A DNA stretch of 64,000 nt from Schistocephalus solidus (taxonomy: Eukaryota > Platyhelminthes > Cestoda > Diphyllobothriidea > Diphyllobothriidae), in contig WEDG01004218.1 of the NCBI GenBank assembly GCA_017591395.1, forward strand, positions 62,001 through 126,000, read 5' to 3'. Shown here in pieces: positions 39,337 to 53,790 of the stretch (the first letter of the stretch is position 1; every line of letters begins with the position of its first letter). A program made the position numbers and the translations under genes. Below the pieces are notes generated by a model that worked only from the letters and a program-made list of their open reading frames with translations, ran no database searches and had not been told where the DNA came from.

Positions 39337-39418
39337 GAGTCGTTAATTGCCATTATTTCATCATTATTATCATGTTCGCATCCAACATGGATGATTAACT
39401 CATAGCCATTAACGACTC
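39337..39418. repeat. 11-bp inverted repeat, 60-bp spacer
   Basis: GAGTCGTTAAT at 39337-39347 and its complement at 39408-39418; the spacer is rich in ATTAT/CATC words. No function can be assigned. Confidence 0.5.
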
Positions 39419-42400
39419 ATATGAAGATGGCCAAGGTAACATCGAATCAATTGCAAATCCCACTGATGATTGCAGGAGCTGCTAATTTAAGTACGCATGT
39501 GATTAAGTGGCCGTTGTGTACTGTAAATACTGCTCAACTTGTGCATTTATCACACTCTTCTGCAATTATTTCTGATGATGTGTTCGAGAGAGATTAAAAA
39601 CATCAGGCCAATAAACGTCATGTTCGATTGATCGTCTCTTCTTCTTCTTCTGAGCTATCACATGAGCAACCCGTGCTTCGTTGGCTGACATACATTTGTG
39701 TTTTACGCCGTCGAGGTTGTGCATCAATGTAATAATCAAACCTTAAAGCAATTGAAGCAGTCCTGGTCAACCACCGCATACCTTCACTTCCCCTACCAAA
39801 TTTTAGGAAACATTTTGACAATGAGATCATGATCCTTTTGGGGCCACCAACTATCGCTAAGAAAACGGAATAGGTATCACATTCCGACATATCGATTAAC
39901 CACCATTGTAGGTACTTACATTAAGGCAAATAATATATATAAGCAGTTTTTTATCACAAGTTCCACGATGCAACGCGGGCTAGTCAATGTCATCTAGCGG
40001 AAAGTCAAATCCAATTTTAATCTCCTCACGTGCACTAATAATCTAAATCATCTGCTCACACAAACCTATCCGGTTTACACAATATTCACTAAAGCAAAAC
40101 ACAATGTGATAGATATAGTTATATTGAGGTCCTAGAAGATAAACTGGATGAAACATTTATTTTCTCGAATTACTCCAGCTCAAAATAAGATAGATTTCAA
40201 CAACTATTAAGTATTTTCAGTCAACGTGTGGTTGTTAGGAAAACAAACATGTTTTTAGGTAATAATACAAGAGTTTTGTCTGCTTAGCGTGATTTATTCA
40301 TAACCTTCATATATGCGGTCAGTTGAGTTTGCTAGCGCATTGTATTACTAAGCTGCTGCCTTAGGCCTAGTTCTTAAATGGAAAATTGTATTGTCCAAAG
40401 CCATAAAATGAGAAACAAAATAACTGCGTTTGCTGAACTGCTGAGAATGTACGCTCTTGCTTCTAACCATGAGAAAATGAAAATAGGCTGTTTCACAAAC
40501 AAATTTCAAAGAGCCGATAATAGACAAAAATCAACCTATCACGCGGAAAAAAGGGGTACGTTGCCTAACCAAATACCAGCTTTCCGTAAATATAACACAA
40601 ACTGCACTCAGTAACTACAGATACATTTGTATTTAAGTTCAATGGGCAATTGGCATCTGTATACTCCTCCACTTGAACATCGCATATCTTAAAGATCAGT
40701 GGGAAGATTATTATGTCAATTCAAAATCGAGATTATTTTGGAAAAACAAATAGTGTGGTTTTGGTCGAAGAGCGCAATAAATGACCTTCAAAATTCAATG
40801 AATTAACCCGCAATTGAGTTTGGGGCGTCAGATTTCGCTTGCATAAAGCTATTTCGAGAGCCTTTCTAACAGATGAATATAAAACATTCGCAGCGTTTCA
40901 GCCATACAATTTATGTTGAATACTTCCCAAATTATTACTAAAATAATCAGTTGAAGAAGGAGAAAGTTTATGCTAATGAATGTCGATTTTCGTGCCACTA
41001 TGAAGGATGTTTGCTCATGTGTGCGCGCGTAGTTAGGTTCATGCGATTCTGTTAGCCAACTGCGCCCAATTACCACGTCAGATGGCTGACCGTACCCAAC
41101 AGCGAACTAGCGTCTGGAAGAGTGAAGAAAGTGTATGTTCGACTGCGTGCTCAGCGGGCTTCGCGCATGTTCCTCAACGGAAACAATTGGATGCACAGTT
41201 AAACTATCACGCCATCGCTTGGAAGAATGCCAACTGGCAGGATAATTGTTTCCTTCCCTGAGAGTTGGTCCGCAGTGGCTCGTTCTTCACACTGCACCTA
41301 TCACATGGGCACTCTCGTGGGAAAGGTGTCAACGGCATCTTGTTGCCGTTAAAACCAGGCGTGCTTGATATGCGCAGACGGGCTTTTTAGCCCTGACAAT
41401 CACTGCGCTCGATTCCGCCCCCGTTTTCTTGACTCTATCGTGACACCGTGCGCTGGCCTTTAAAGACTACCCCGACTTTAAACTAATTCACGCATTATTA
41501 AATGTATCTGCTCCCACATACTCTTGGGTTGACAGCGTTGGTAAAGAAGGTCGGCCGGTCGGAATTGATGTTAATATCAAGTATCTGACCTGCATACATA
41601 AACCTCAAAATTAACTCCTGTTTGTTGGACATTTACCTAGTAAGCGCCTTTATGCGCTCCACTTTCCACCTCTAAGAGCATCTTATTGCAGTAAGTGGAT
41701 AACGATTCTTGAATACCTGAAGCAGCAGCTTTTGAATGCAGTAAGCTAGAAATCCACGTTTTACAAAGAGGCAGAGCTGCGCAGTTTTGTTGTGATAAAC
41801 AACTACCCTGAGAATCTGATGTGAACCTTTATGTGACTGCATATTCCTGAAAAAGTTATGTTGGGGAATAAAATAGGTTTTAAAATCATATCGACAAAAG
41901 TTAGTTCATATACATATAATGGTAACGGTGGGCTATATGCTGCGCCAAGAAAGCCAGAAACCCCTTCCTCGTGTAATGTTTTATGCTCGACGATGGGCAA
42001 GTGTGCAATTCGCGAATGCTTCGAGGCAGAACACTTTATTTTTACGCTGAAGTTGAAGCAACAGGATTCTACCGACGTTTGTGTGGGTGAAACCGACAAT
42101 GATATCATTCCAGAGTTTTCCAGTCGCTATCCGCTATGGCCATCACACGGCTTAATGCTTAAATATAAAAAATAGCAAAAGCATATCGATCTTACTGTAA
42201 TTGTTGGCTTACAAATAAAAGCACACCATTGATTGTGTGTTTGGCGTATATTGCGGTGCAATCAGTTTCACGTCTATTAATACTTCGGATCACCGTTGAC
42301 TTCCTCATGGAAGTATAAATGGACAAGTTTATTCAGTTGTGCAACATGGGAACCCGTTGCATGAATTAATACGCATTATTTATTGTTTGCCTTCCCAATT

Positions 42401-43377
42401 TATGCAGCACATTCTCTCCCTCAATGTAAACTATTATATCAGAGCTGTGGAGACTCATCGGGGGATTATGAAGACCATTTGGATGGTTTTTGTTTCTTTT
42501 GATAAATTCTCCTTGGTCCAGTCAATTTATATGAGGAGGAACCAGAAATTACAACCCCCGATCAATTATGTTTTTTTGCATACAAATGGGTATGCATGGA
42601 CATGTATTTGGGGGGGATAATACGAAACAGTGGGCTTAGCGGCAGCGAGGCTTAGGGGGAGCCATGTCGAGGAAAATTCACTGGCGATTTCACTGAAGAA
42701 AAAAACTCTTAAATTCAGGGTTTTAATCCCGGATTTTAGAATACTGTCATCCAAGCACTTAATTACTTGTTAGCTGTTCACATTTTATTTAACCCCTCGA
42801 AGCCTTATAAATTGTGATGAAAACCAGCCTTAGACGTGGTCAACATACTTCACAAATGTTCACTCACATCTGCCAAGTAAGATATATATGTCAGCTCATT
42901 GCGAAACAAAGCCAATATATGAATCCTATAACTATTTTTGAATAATATAAATTTATTATGTTAACGATTTTTCCCTCATGTTAAGGAACTATTTTGAATG
43001 AATTTGAAAATGTGGTAGACAAGCCATTGCATAAATATAAACCTTTTTGATTATACGTTGTTTCCCCTATAGTTTTTTTCAATATGAACTTTTGCAAATT
43101 ATTTCCAACACTTTATCTGAGGAAATATTGGAACAAATATATTTTTATGGCATTATATATGACAATGCCAATTTTTGTCTGCTGAAGAACATATACAACT
43201 TTTAAATAATTTTGGGGACAGTTCGCCATCTGCACTTACATTTAGGGTCAGTTATGCGATATGAGCTTCAAACCATTGTTGCAATCTATAATAACGTTGT
43301 TCTTTATATTTAGCGTTGTGCCTCTTTTATTTATAAATGATAGATCTTGACGAATAATTCAGCAATGAAAAAAAGTT

Positions 43378-43410
43378 TAATTGACGGGAATTGTCTAATT
43401 GACGGGAATT
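43378..43410. repeat. 15-bp direct repeat pair
   Basis: TAATTGACGGGAATT at 43378-43392 and 43396-43410, separated by GTC. Confidence 0.85.
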
Positions 43411-46400
43411 TTATTAGTTAATTCTAAAAAGCTTCTATTTCCTTAAATGTGAGTTTTCGTTGATAATAAAATAAACGATGGATCATTTTGTTTATCATAG
43501 TCAATATGTGCACACAAAACTTGCAATTTCAGACTAAAAAATGCTCTGCCCTTACTGAATCTCTTCTGATTCCTTCATGGTTGCATTGTTTTATTTATAG
43601 AAATTGAAATAATAATGGTTTTCGTGATGGCAGCGGTTATTTTTGTAACATTTATTGCTTGTTTAAATCCTTATCTTATTCTGCGTCTGCCCGATTGTGC
43701 ATTTGTGATCTAAGGCAATTACTGACACAGGAAAGAGCCTGTATGTGAATAAAACCTTAGTTATGCATGCTACAATAAACCCTTTCACTCAAGAAATATT
43801 GTCACATCATCTCCTTCAACAAAGGAATTTCATCATATATTGAGTTCAGCTATAATATATACAGCATTAGATGTAACTTGGTCGTTCATCACGTTTCATC
43901 GATTTATCAGGGTTCTTTAGTTTTTAAACAGCTGCTAAATTTCGTTTTATATTTAAATCGGTCAGAGGCACACTTGAAACATTTCTCTTAAGTCTTCCAT
44001 AGCACAATGTTACATTTATATTTGGAGTTTGGATAGAACGGAATTCCCTTTTCTACAAAAATTCAATTTTTGCCATTATTATTTTCATTATCAAATTTGC
44101 CAGTCAAATTAGATGGGACGGTCATATATCTACCTAGAGGCTCGATATGTGTTCCGGAATCTTATGGATATTTTGCCTCCTGCTCATTTACTTCCAAAAA
44201 TAGGAAGAGAAGTCATTGGACTGAGAGTAGCTTCCTTTCTCGTAATATTCAATAGTGGATTTGAAAAATATCGAAGTCTTGAATCCCTACCATACACTTA
44301 AATAAGATGGTTGTTTCGTGCCTGTTTCACTTTTAACGAAATAATTAAAGGTATGCATGAATATCTGATTGAATATGCCTGTTTGACTCGATGATAAAAG
44401 TCTCTATCTATTGGATTGAACATTAAATCTTATTTTATTAAAACAGGTATCAGTAGCAAATGAAGCTATTCGTTTGTAAAGGTCTTATGATTCGAAAATA
44501 ACTAGTTTACATCCACTGTATAAGTGTGAATAAAATGATAGAGCTGTGTCAAATATTATGAATCACGTACAAAAATCAAAATACTCACCAATTTAAAAGA
44601 TAATTAATATCCAAAAATTTCCATGATTGTTTTATTAGTTAGTTTTTGCTTGACAAGGTCACGATTAAACGGCCGTTCACGCGCATGAATCTTATGTTAA
44701 TATCGCAGTATATTCAGATGCTCGTGCAGCTACCACCATTAGTTTCTATAAACATAAATATTTGTAAGTATATACTTTATCGCCTGCAGTTGCAGCTCCT
44801 TATATAGCTCGTAAAATTTGCCAAGTTATTCTTTCACAGCATGAAGAGACCAATGTGTTTTGTACTAATTTTAAAAGAAATAAACACTATTTTCTGTAGA
44901 CGCAGGCCTTCCCCTTTTCCGATCCTTTGTCTTCTTCTGTGCCATGAAGTCCAGCATTTGCTGTGATAACAAATTGCTCAGGCTGGCGTTCGAATTGGTG
45001 AGTAGCTTACTTTTTTACCTTGTTTCTGTGCACCAAGTGCAATCATCTCTTCGGCTCAAGATAACTTTACTACGCGAGGCTTCTGGAATTGCATAATATT
45101 GTCTCGTAAAGTGCATGAACATCTAACCGTTCATTTAAGGGGGTTTTCTCTGATAATAAGTTCTTCCTTAATTTATTTTATTTTTGTGTTAGTCTTAATA
45201 CTAAGGCACGAAATATATAAAATTGTGTGCATTAGTCGGTGCTAGTTACCCATTTTTGTACATTTTTAGATTTTAAACAAACTAAACTACACTGTTTCGT
45301 TAATTCCCCGGTATGCTTGGAAGACCTATTCCCACTGGCAGGTTTCAGCCACCAGGTTGACTTCCAGGTTCTTATACAAGTTCCTGCTGCATTTGGTGTT
45401 CTGCATAGCGTAAGAGTAATTTAAGGAAAAAGTAGTGACCTCAAGACCGAGGAAATGCAGTATATTTGATAAGGGAATGTGATGTATCCTTGGATCTACG
45501 CTATGTCAACTACCAATAAAGATTAACTGAGCATAAGTCCGCTAATAAAAAATGCGAGGAGTGATTAGTTTTCAGTTTCTTACACTGATCCTTGCAAACA
45601 ACTACTTTCCTATTAATACAATGGGAAAATTGAAGGCGTGACTTTGTTCTCCAGGATGGTAAGCTGCTGAGAAAAATAATTTAGTTTGCCTATCAAAGCC
45701 TTCTTTTTGTGTTCGTTTTAGCCGATTCAATATTTTTCTTGGTCTATCTGCCAAATGCATGCGTTAACAACCTACGTTCTGTCAATTTGACGTGTCTTAA
45801 GTCACCTATGGAGCATTTTCTTGGACTGCGCTTACGCCTGACAGTGGAGATTCCAGGTCGGTTAATCACATGTTACACATCGTTATGTTTAACATATTTT
45901 ACGCTGGCATTTGCAAAATACACAAAGGCTACACATGGTCAGAGAGCCACAAGAACGCAAAATGGCTAGTCCACTACGATAACATTTACAAAGGTCGATC
46001 ACACCAATACGGCTTGCCTAAATTTCTGACGCATTTCTTATTGACTTCATAATATGCTAGAGGTTGTTCAAAAAATCTCCCAATTACAATAGAATACAAG
46101 TCACAGGCGAATATAAAAGTTTGATTTAAGTTCCGGGAAGTAGTTTGAAAACATCAAATTGTCTAAAAGATAAATTTATTACCTACAACCAAGTCATTAT
46201 GTCACATTTTAAACATTTTCTTTAAAATATCATTTTAAATGTATAACTTTTGATTATAACAGTTTATATATTAAACTTTTGCTCTTTACGTGATTTATAA
46301 AAATAATAATTTGCTGAAAACGTCTTCCTAATAGAAGGAAACGTAGGTTTGCAAACTATTTTTCAGAATATTTAAAAAATCATAACTGGGATATGGTTAT

Positions 46401-48070
46401 GTTTTAAAACATCATTTAACACAGCACTTACCGTAGTTTATGGAAATTTCCATGCAGTTGCTGCAAGTACGATGAGCAATTCTCAGGTGTTAAACTTCTC
46501 TCGTTTACCAGAAATACAGTAAAACTTACAAATAAACGTTTTTGCCTCGCAAAAGCGCACACTGTATTTAAAACGTAACCAAGCATCTTCCTCTGCACTT
46601 ACTTCTGTAAAACACAGCAAATAAAATAGCGCACTTTCGGCTTAAATCCTATTATAGCAAATGGAAATAATGTTATAAACAACTGCGAGGCATTGCAAAA
46701 ATAAAGTTTAAAATGTGCCAGCAGAATATTGAAAATTATGGGAAATTATTTCCAAGCTTGATTGGTTATTTCAGTCACTAAACACCAGGATGCTTTTTCA
46801 ATTTTTTATCTTGACTTTTCGCAGAAATCAACCATGTTTGAAGTATTCATCGTAAATAGAATCATCCTGGGTGACTTTCGTATCTCTATCTGCTTTTAAT
46901 AATTCTTATAAGATGCGTTGTGAACCACTGACTTCAACAGTGGTGTGAAAACCAGTTTCTTAACGACTTACCGCAAATTTCTTTGCTTGCTTTAAATAAC
47001 AAGATCTATGGAAGAAGGCTCAGTGTACATTTGACGCTGGACTAGGACCTACAATTGTACTCGAATTTGGCAAGATTTTAAATTACTGTGCACACATTTT
47101 GCGGCAAAGATTACCTAAGAATTAAAAATTACTGCATTCATTTCAAGCACTATCCATATATCAAAGTCGAAGAGTGACATATACAATAAAAATATATTCT
47201 AAATTATTCATTAATAAAACGAAGAATTGGTCTTGAATTTTTTCATCACGAAGATAGTTGTTCACCCACGTAGGATGTTTTAGAAGTTTTATTCTTATAT
47301 TTTTTACCATGTCACAAAAATATTTGAATTATCTAAAGTTTTGTTTTATCTAGTACAAATTACTGAAAATTTCCATCTGAAATAATCTTTACAGTTTACT
47401 TTTCCACTCTGTGCCTCTAGATGTATATCATAAGATTCGTAAATCAACACAGCGAACTCTGTTAAATATAACGTTACTTAATTGCTTGCAAATTTTCGGA
47501 GCTACTTTTAGGAAGTCTTTGATTAATATTTCTTGCTAAACCATATAAAACTTTGAGATATAACTAGTTTTCAAGAATCAGTCTTACGCTAAATTTTTAA
47601 AAATTCATGATTTATGAAAAGCAAAAGATGCCACAGAAATTGTTAAGAATTTCTCAATTTCGCTTACACTGTTGTCCTTAAAAATATTCATAAGAAAATG
47701 CATTCTACTGACTTCGATTTTATTTTTAGGAGCTATGTGAACCGTATAATAAAGTTTGGTATTATATGTTACCGTTTAAATTTATATCTAGTAAACTATA
47801 AACTTTCTTTAATTACCGACACTGCGTATGCATTTCTACTATGAGGCAAAACTTAAAGTGACATGTGTACTTGGATTCAGACTTAGATATATTGGTCAAC
47901 TTGGCTCGATGTGGGAATTCAACTGTTTTTGGATGGCAAATTTTCACTGCTCACGATTTTCTTTTAAGAAGCTGCTATAGAATTAGTATGCAAATACTAC
48001 TGGAATGGTATTTCAAAGAGGTTGCCAATCAGTTTGATTCCAAATGTGACTGGATGTCAATAAGCACATG

Positions 48071-48222
48071 TGATTAGTAGCTTCTAAATTAGTAGAGTGA
48101 TACACTCCATGCCTAAATGTTATGGGTTTGAGTCTCGGTGATCTACACCTGGGATTGGTTATGACATGCTGATGATGATAAGCCAGAAATGACCATTCCG
48201 GTCTCACTTGTCTTTGTCGGTT
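48071..48222 (+). mobile_element. tRNA-derived SINE with hammerhead-like tail, copy 3 (diverged)
   Basis: Box B-like GGGTTTGAGTCTC near 48124-48136, tail CTGATGA followed by a shortened stem (TGATAAGCCA), GAAATGACCATTCCGGTC and the TTGTCTTTGTCGG end. The head is more eroded than in copies 1 and 2. Confidence 0.65.
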
Positions 48223-48390
48223 CCAGCTCATCAACATTAAACTCAAGTCGCTATGCGACCGCCCGCGAGGGCTCTAAAGGGAGCTTCAATGTTCATCGGA
48301 ATATAAGTTTTCTTTAACCCCATCGGTGCACACCACACTTTAATAGATTATATTCTCTATTGCAACAGATAAAAAATGGCCCCGAGTCTC

Positions 48391-48460
48391 AATAGTAGAG
48401 GGTTATACTCAATGACCAACTGTTATGGGCCCGAATCTCGATTGACTGGTTTGTTAGGTT
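48391..48460 (+). mobile_element. SINE head fragment
   Basis: TAGTAGAGGGTTATACTC...TGTTATGGGCCCGAATCTCG resembles the tRNA-like head of the copy 300 bp upstream (GTTATGGGTTTGAGTCTCGG). No tail follows. Confidence 0.5.
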
Positions 48461-49014
48461 ACCACTTCAGATTGAACGGTTACCAATATAATTTAATTTT
48501 TTTAACAAGTTTCGGAATTAACTTATGTCTTGCAGATTTCAGTTTTTGCTCGTCACACCAAGTCGGGGATACCGATCGCATGTGTATAACACTGCCTCCC
48601 TTCCTTTTGTACGTTACTTTAGCTTTTAAGAAATATCTTGCCTGATTCGAGCGTTGTCAAATTACAGATATACTATTACGCTAACAGACAAACGTGTTGG
48701 CAGAGGTGGATGATCGAGAATGTAGCAAATACTATGCGTCTCATAATATTAAGAATACTAAATCTGAGCTGTTTGAGTTCAGTAATAAGTCACAGTTGTT
48801 AGACTTAACCCGATTGAGGATGGCGGAGAACTTTTCGATTAATTTGGTTTTGCCCGTCGGAAGCAGTCATTAGTGAAGATGTTGTAGGAGAGCCTCCTTA
48901 ATCGATTCAGATATTCCTGAATCTAAAATCATGTCAACCACTTCCTCCTCAACGAGCTCTCCAAATGTGCTGAAGGTTTTATATTTGAGAAGACGTAGAT
49001 GCGATCACTGGGAC

Positions 49015-49075
49015 AAGAGCTTTATTCACGTGATATTTCGGATTCCAACTTCAACCCATCCTCAGAGGCAGTATC
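49015..49075 (-). mobile_element. Hammerhead-like 3' end of a retroelement, decayed
   Basis: Minus strand: CTGAGGA (49065-49059), helix II GGGTT with AATCC, GAAA (49039-49036), then TATC, followed by an AATAAA. TATC looks like CGTC after CpG decay; GAAACGTC would be a minimal loop-less helix III. This order recalls hammerheads reported in Penelope-like elements. Helix I is not convincing. Confidence 0.35.
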
Positions 49076-49904
49076 TGGTTGTAGATCTGTCTGAGTCGCC
49101 AACCATGATGTTCACACTGTAGGTCACTGATTTCCTTAGACGCAAAAAGGTTTCGGTACGTAGGCTAAAGTAAAAGCTGGCGAAGGATGACACCAATTTC
49201 CCGCCTTGTTTATTCACGCGTTCTTTGAGGAAATTTAAGGACAGCGGTCAAAAGGTGCCTTTCCAGCAGAATCTATTTGTGTAGTCAGCATATGGACGCA
49301 ACATGTAATGTGAGTGTCAATCGATTTCAAGACACTGGACAGTTTATGGGGAACCGAATAATCGCACCATCTCGTATTTAGCAGATTTTGTCAGGCAGAG
49401 AAAGAAATAACCATCCCACAGGCTGTCTATATCTAGCCATAGACCCGGTGTGATGCACTTGTTGGCCATTAAAAACTTTAGAAATTAATTTCTGTAACCT
49501 GCTGGATTCTGTCACAGCGTGCTACTCGGACACCTTATAAAATTGACAGTATAGAAAATAAACCGGCATTCGCGGTTCAATGATTATAATGGCTATTTGA
49601 AACGTCGGTCAGATAAAACGCCCCTCTCGCCAAAAGCGTCACCTCCTGTTGAATGCCTTTTCATTTTTTTAAATGACAACCTAGAGTAGAATATTATTTT
49701 GTACGCTATTTTACTGGCAAGAACCAACACATCTAAGAATCACAAGCGGCAGTAAGTGTCCTAATACGGTAAATTCAGACACTTGCTTCCTAAGCAAGAA
49801 GCTTGCGTCCTGACATCTAAAATTTACTCATATTCCCGTATAGAAGAGACTAATAGTTCCCGTTAGACTGTTGGTGTGTGACAATGTTACCTTTCATCTG
49901 GCGG

Positions 49905-49992
49905 TCTGGCTAAACGCTTACACAACATTGATGCTAATCTAAACTTAAATTAGTATTTGGCTTTTGCCTTTAGGATTTCAGGTTCGAGTTCT
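49905..49992 (+). mobile_element. Possible second tRNA-derived head
   Basis: Box A-like TGGCTAAACGC near 49908 and box B-like GGTTCGAGTTC near 49981, about 70 nt apart, too far for a normal tRNA. Could be a tRNA-derived SINE of another family or chance. Confidence 0.3.
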
Positions 49993-49999
49993 TGGGATA

Positions 50000-52900
50000 T
50001 CTTTTGCCTCGCCGCTGTCGCCATATCCTGAATAAAGTCCGTTTTCACTGTAGGACTTTCACAAAGCTTGTGAAACCATGCGATGAACTGCTGAGATTTT
50101 GTATAGATTGCTGCTTATTATTGACTATTCGTCAAGCCAGTCTACAAGCATATCGGTAAAAAAACCTTGTTGGCCATGAGCAAGCAAAAGGTCATCAGAT
50201 AGGAGGAACAAATAAGAGCACATGCTGATGACTGGTGGTTAAATTGTCATGCGTTTGATTAAGCGAGTTGCAGGTTCACTGAAAAATAAAGAAGACGGTC
50301 ATGGAACTGCTGTGGGAGAACTATGATTGTCGTCGAAGCCTTGCTTGCGGGCATTATGCTCGGATGTCACGGGTTGCTTGCTACGTGTCTGACAGTCAAG
50401 GCCAGTTTTCAGCTTAGGACGCGAGCGATCAACACAAGCCGTGACTTTCAGATGCGGTAAATATTAACTGCAGTTGCTATAGATAGACACCCGTTTGATA
50501 ATGGCAGCCAGGCAAAATGCACCAAACTTTCCGGTGACTTACCAGTAATCCTTGCAAATTGTTTTTTCTATCATCAAAACCTCTACTTAAAGGCTTGTCT
50601 GGGGAGTTCTTTGCGACAAAAAACCCTCGGGCAGTTTGTTTTGGCCGTAATTAAAATGTTAGTGCTTGGATTTGCAGCTTCAGCCACAGGATTAATTGAG
50701 AAAAAAATTCGCTTTGTTAGTAAAGATGCAAGGATAAACATGCAGCGCACAAAGTTTCCATCAATTTCAAACTGTCCTCTTAGCTTCTAGGTGTAAATTT
50801 TACTTAACAGTCGAAATCTGACTCCTTAAACTAAGTAAATCTGAGTTGAGTCGGCTTTTTAGTCGTCATATCAATTTATCGTGAATTTTGGGGATCAATA
50901 TGACAGATTAAGTAGCATTTTGTTGGTGTATGGTTTTCTAGGAAACGATAATTCCGTAGTCGTGGTCAATAATATGTTCCTAATTTTCACTCATTTTAAC
51001 CAGAAAGAAGGTGCGTTTGCGTTGAACTAAGCAGTTTGCTTCAAGATGTTTATTTCTCATGGTAAAATGTGTTCAAATTAGCCAAGAAACGATAAATTTC
51101 ATTGACCGTGACTGATAAACTGACTATTCTAACAAACTATGGTATTGCTAATCCTACTGAAAGCAAGTCTCTGGCTCTATAAATAATGTTTATGCATGAT
51201 TCATTTATCTCAGTTTATTTCACTTAAGGTTAAAAGAAAAAACTAAAGTGCGTTAACGTTTGGAAAGAATGACTTCAGTGTGGTTGAACGGTTAATTATT
51301 TTACAGTCTAACCTTCAGATACGTCTCTTAAGCACGCAGATTTCCGGTCACCTATAACACTCATAACTTTCGCAAAGGCTGCCTTATCACTGTGACGTCA
51401 ATCCAGTTAGTTTGGATGCCCTTGAAAACTCCAATGTTTGCTCCTCACAAAAGTGTTCTCTCTCGTTCGAATTGCACATAAAACTGCATTATTTTCAGCC
51501 TATTTACTCGAAGAACGAACGTTTTTGATCTCTGACAGCTGCTAATAATGAAATTTGTATGACAACCTTTTTTTCGAATTTTATGGTATTTGTCCGTTTT
51601 TCAATGCTTCCCATGAAGTATACAACAAATTCGACAAATATGGCAGTCTTATGAGCCGTTTATAATATTCTCTAAAGGAAGTCGTTGAATAAATTACTTT
51701 TACCGGTTTGAGCGTGCAATTGAAGCTTAAAATAAGGTCCATTCATAATTATAACAGGACTATAAACCTCCCGAAACGAAATCTTTTCCATATTCGGACA
51801 TTGCGCTATTTGGAAGCAGCGGATATACGGAGGGAGAAACCCAATCTTTGTAAGCAACTAGACCACGTGATCAATCTACAATTGCCCTGGCGATTTTCAC
51901 CCTAGATGCTTCATGGTGTTTGTTGTATAAGGTTCTCTCTCACATTTTCTTTCTTGAAGTTATTTACGTTGTCCATTGGACCTTGCTGTTATGTATTGAT
52001 TTTCTGTTAATTCAAACTGCTGTCCATTTTCATTCGTTACTTGTGTTATGCAAAGACGGGTTGCAGTTGATAAGCCGTCACGAAATTTCTTGGAACCAAT
52101 AAATCCTGCTGTTTACGCCTGCTTTAAATAGTTATTTTTGTACACGTCAACCGTATAAATATTTTCGAATTTATTAGAACATAGAGTTAAACTCGGGAAA
52201 AGTTTGCTAACTACACAGTGACTATTTCTGAGTTTGATATTTTGGGCAGGTAAAATTAAATTTATTAAACTGACTTAATTTGGTAGGACTGAACTCTTAT
52301 CAACATTATAAGTCCTTTATATTAAAACAGATATGCCAGAAGTTCCGTTTATATTTCGAAAGTTATGACTGCTTCTGCAATATAAAGCCTGGAATGGAAC
52401 CAAAATTATTGACAGGAAGAAAAAACATGAAAGCCCGTTGATAATTAATAAATCAGAATATTGTTGATGGATTTTGTGACCCAAAATACGATTTGCTTCA
52501 GAATAAAAAGCATCATTATTTTTACTGAGGTGGTAACAAATGGCACACAGCATTAAATATCTGGTTTATGAATAATAAAAAATCTGCCCTTAGACATTTT
52601 TTAGTGGTTTGGATCATGACGGAAATGTCATCGGTGTGACTGAGCAACAAGCCGAAAAGACTGTTTTAATTTTGTTGAGGCTCCGAGCGTTTGAATTAAC
52701 ACACCAGATGATAAAATGATATTAGTTCATGAAGAATAGTGTGTTTGATCACGATAACCGTGTTCTATGACGATAGGAAAGCAAGGTTTACGGGTAGCTT
52801 TTTAAACATGAAAATTATAAAACGCGTGTTATAATCTAGCCTCCTTCGTTAAGCCGTCATCACTTTCAAAAACGAGCGAACATCCGGCATTTAAAATTAT

Positions 52901-53640
52901 ATTGATCTGCCCTTGATTCGTTTTTTTTTCAGAATGCAGCCTAACTGTTTCGCGTCAGAAACTAATACAATATAAGTCATATACCGTTAGTTCTTTTCTG
53001 GCTGCAAATAGGTTGTTGGCAGGTTACTTTACGCACTGTTTTAGTCAGAGCAACTTACCTTTGATTTTGTCCGTGTGAATTATCTTTTCTAAAAGAACTA
53101 GTCTCCTCGTTTACTTCTCAAACATGAATTTTACTTTCGTAGTATAAGAGAGCTAGCAAAATTGGGAGTCCAGCTTAAAGTAGTTGGGAAGTTTAAACAA
53201 TCGGCTGATTGTAAAGCTGGGCAAACTTAAAATCTTGAACTTTCGTCTCATTCGAGAAGTCACGCGAGCTGTCATCGCCTGTGTGATATTGCCTAAACAA
53301 AGTGGCAAATGTTGCTTTGACCAGTCAGTCATGTGCACTCATTTTGCTGTGATAAAAAAACTGCATATTACTAAGTAGGTCTTACCTTCGCCATTTAGAC
53401 AAAACCTGTACGTAGTCGTCAACTTGATGCACGCAAGACACCACCTTCTGACGCACACGAACGCTTTAACAGGTAATCAGCTAAGATCTCACACTCAATT
53501 TTTTAACTGCAACATTTGCAATTTGTTAAACAAAAATATTTTTCGGGGTAACTTATATCGCTCCCACCTAAGATGAGACAAAATATGATAACTACGGCAA
53601 GGTACTACATCTTATTTAACCAAATTGACGGAAGGGTAAA
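50000..53640. other. No gene recognised
   Basis: Moderate GC content to about 50.5 kb, then AT-rich. No element, RNA gene or coding exon is supported. Confidence 0.4.
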
Positions 53641-53790
53641 GTTTCCCCTGTTTTAACCCCACCACACACATTAACCCGAACCTTAGCCATAACCTCAATT
53701 TCAATTTTACATTAATGCTTATCTATGAAACTAAACTTAAACCTTACCTTACCGTTAAAACAGTACCTAGACCTGACTTCAATTTTCCAG
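53641..53790. repeat. Second degenerate telomere-like block
   Basis: Same word bias (TTAACCCGAACCTTAGCC, ATAACCTC, AAACCTTACCTTACC), about 150 bp, G-poor on the plus strand. Confidence 0.55.

Larger units (their letters stand above)
35256..48070. other. No gene recognised; GC-rich island 41.05-41.48 kb
   Basis: Mostly AT-rich. Minus-strand frames at 36612-36881 and 39618-39890 (the latter ending in a run of five Glu codons) look mildly protein-like, but have no recognised domain or consistent splice partners. Confidence 0.4.

Noticed and set aside
39618..39890. Minus-strand frame ending in a Glu run as a possible exon
   Set aside because: The Glu run comes from a TTC/TTCTTC microsatellite-like tract, and no domain is recognised.
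43880..43912. Minus-strand CTGATAA...GAAACGTG as a hammerhead
   Set aside because: Core base G8 is replaced, no UH site is placed after helix III, and no helix I is seen.
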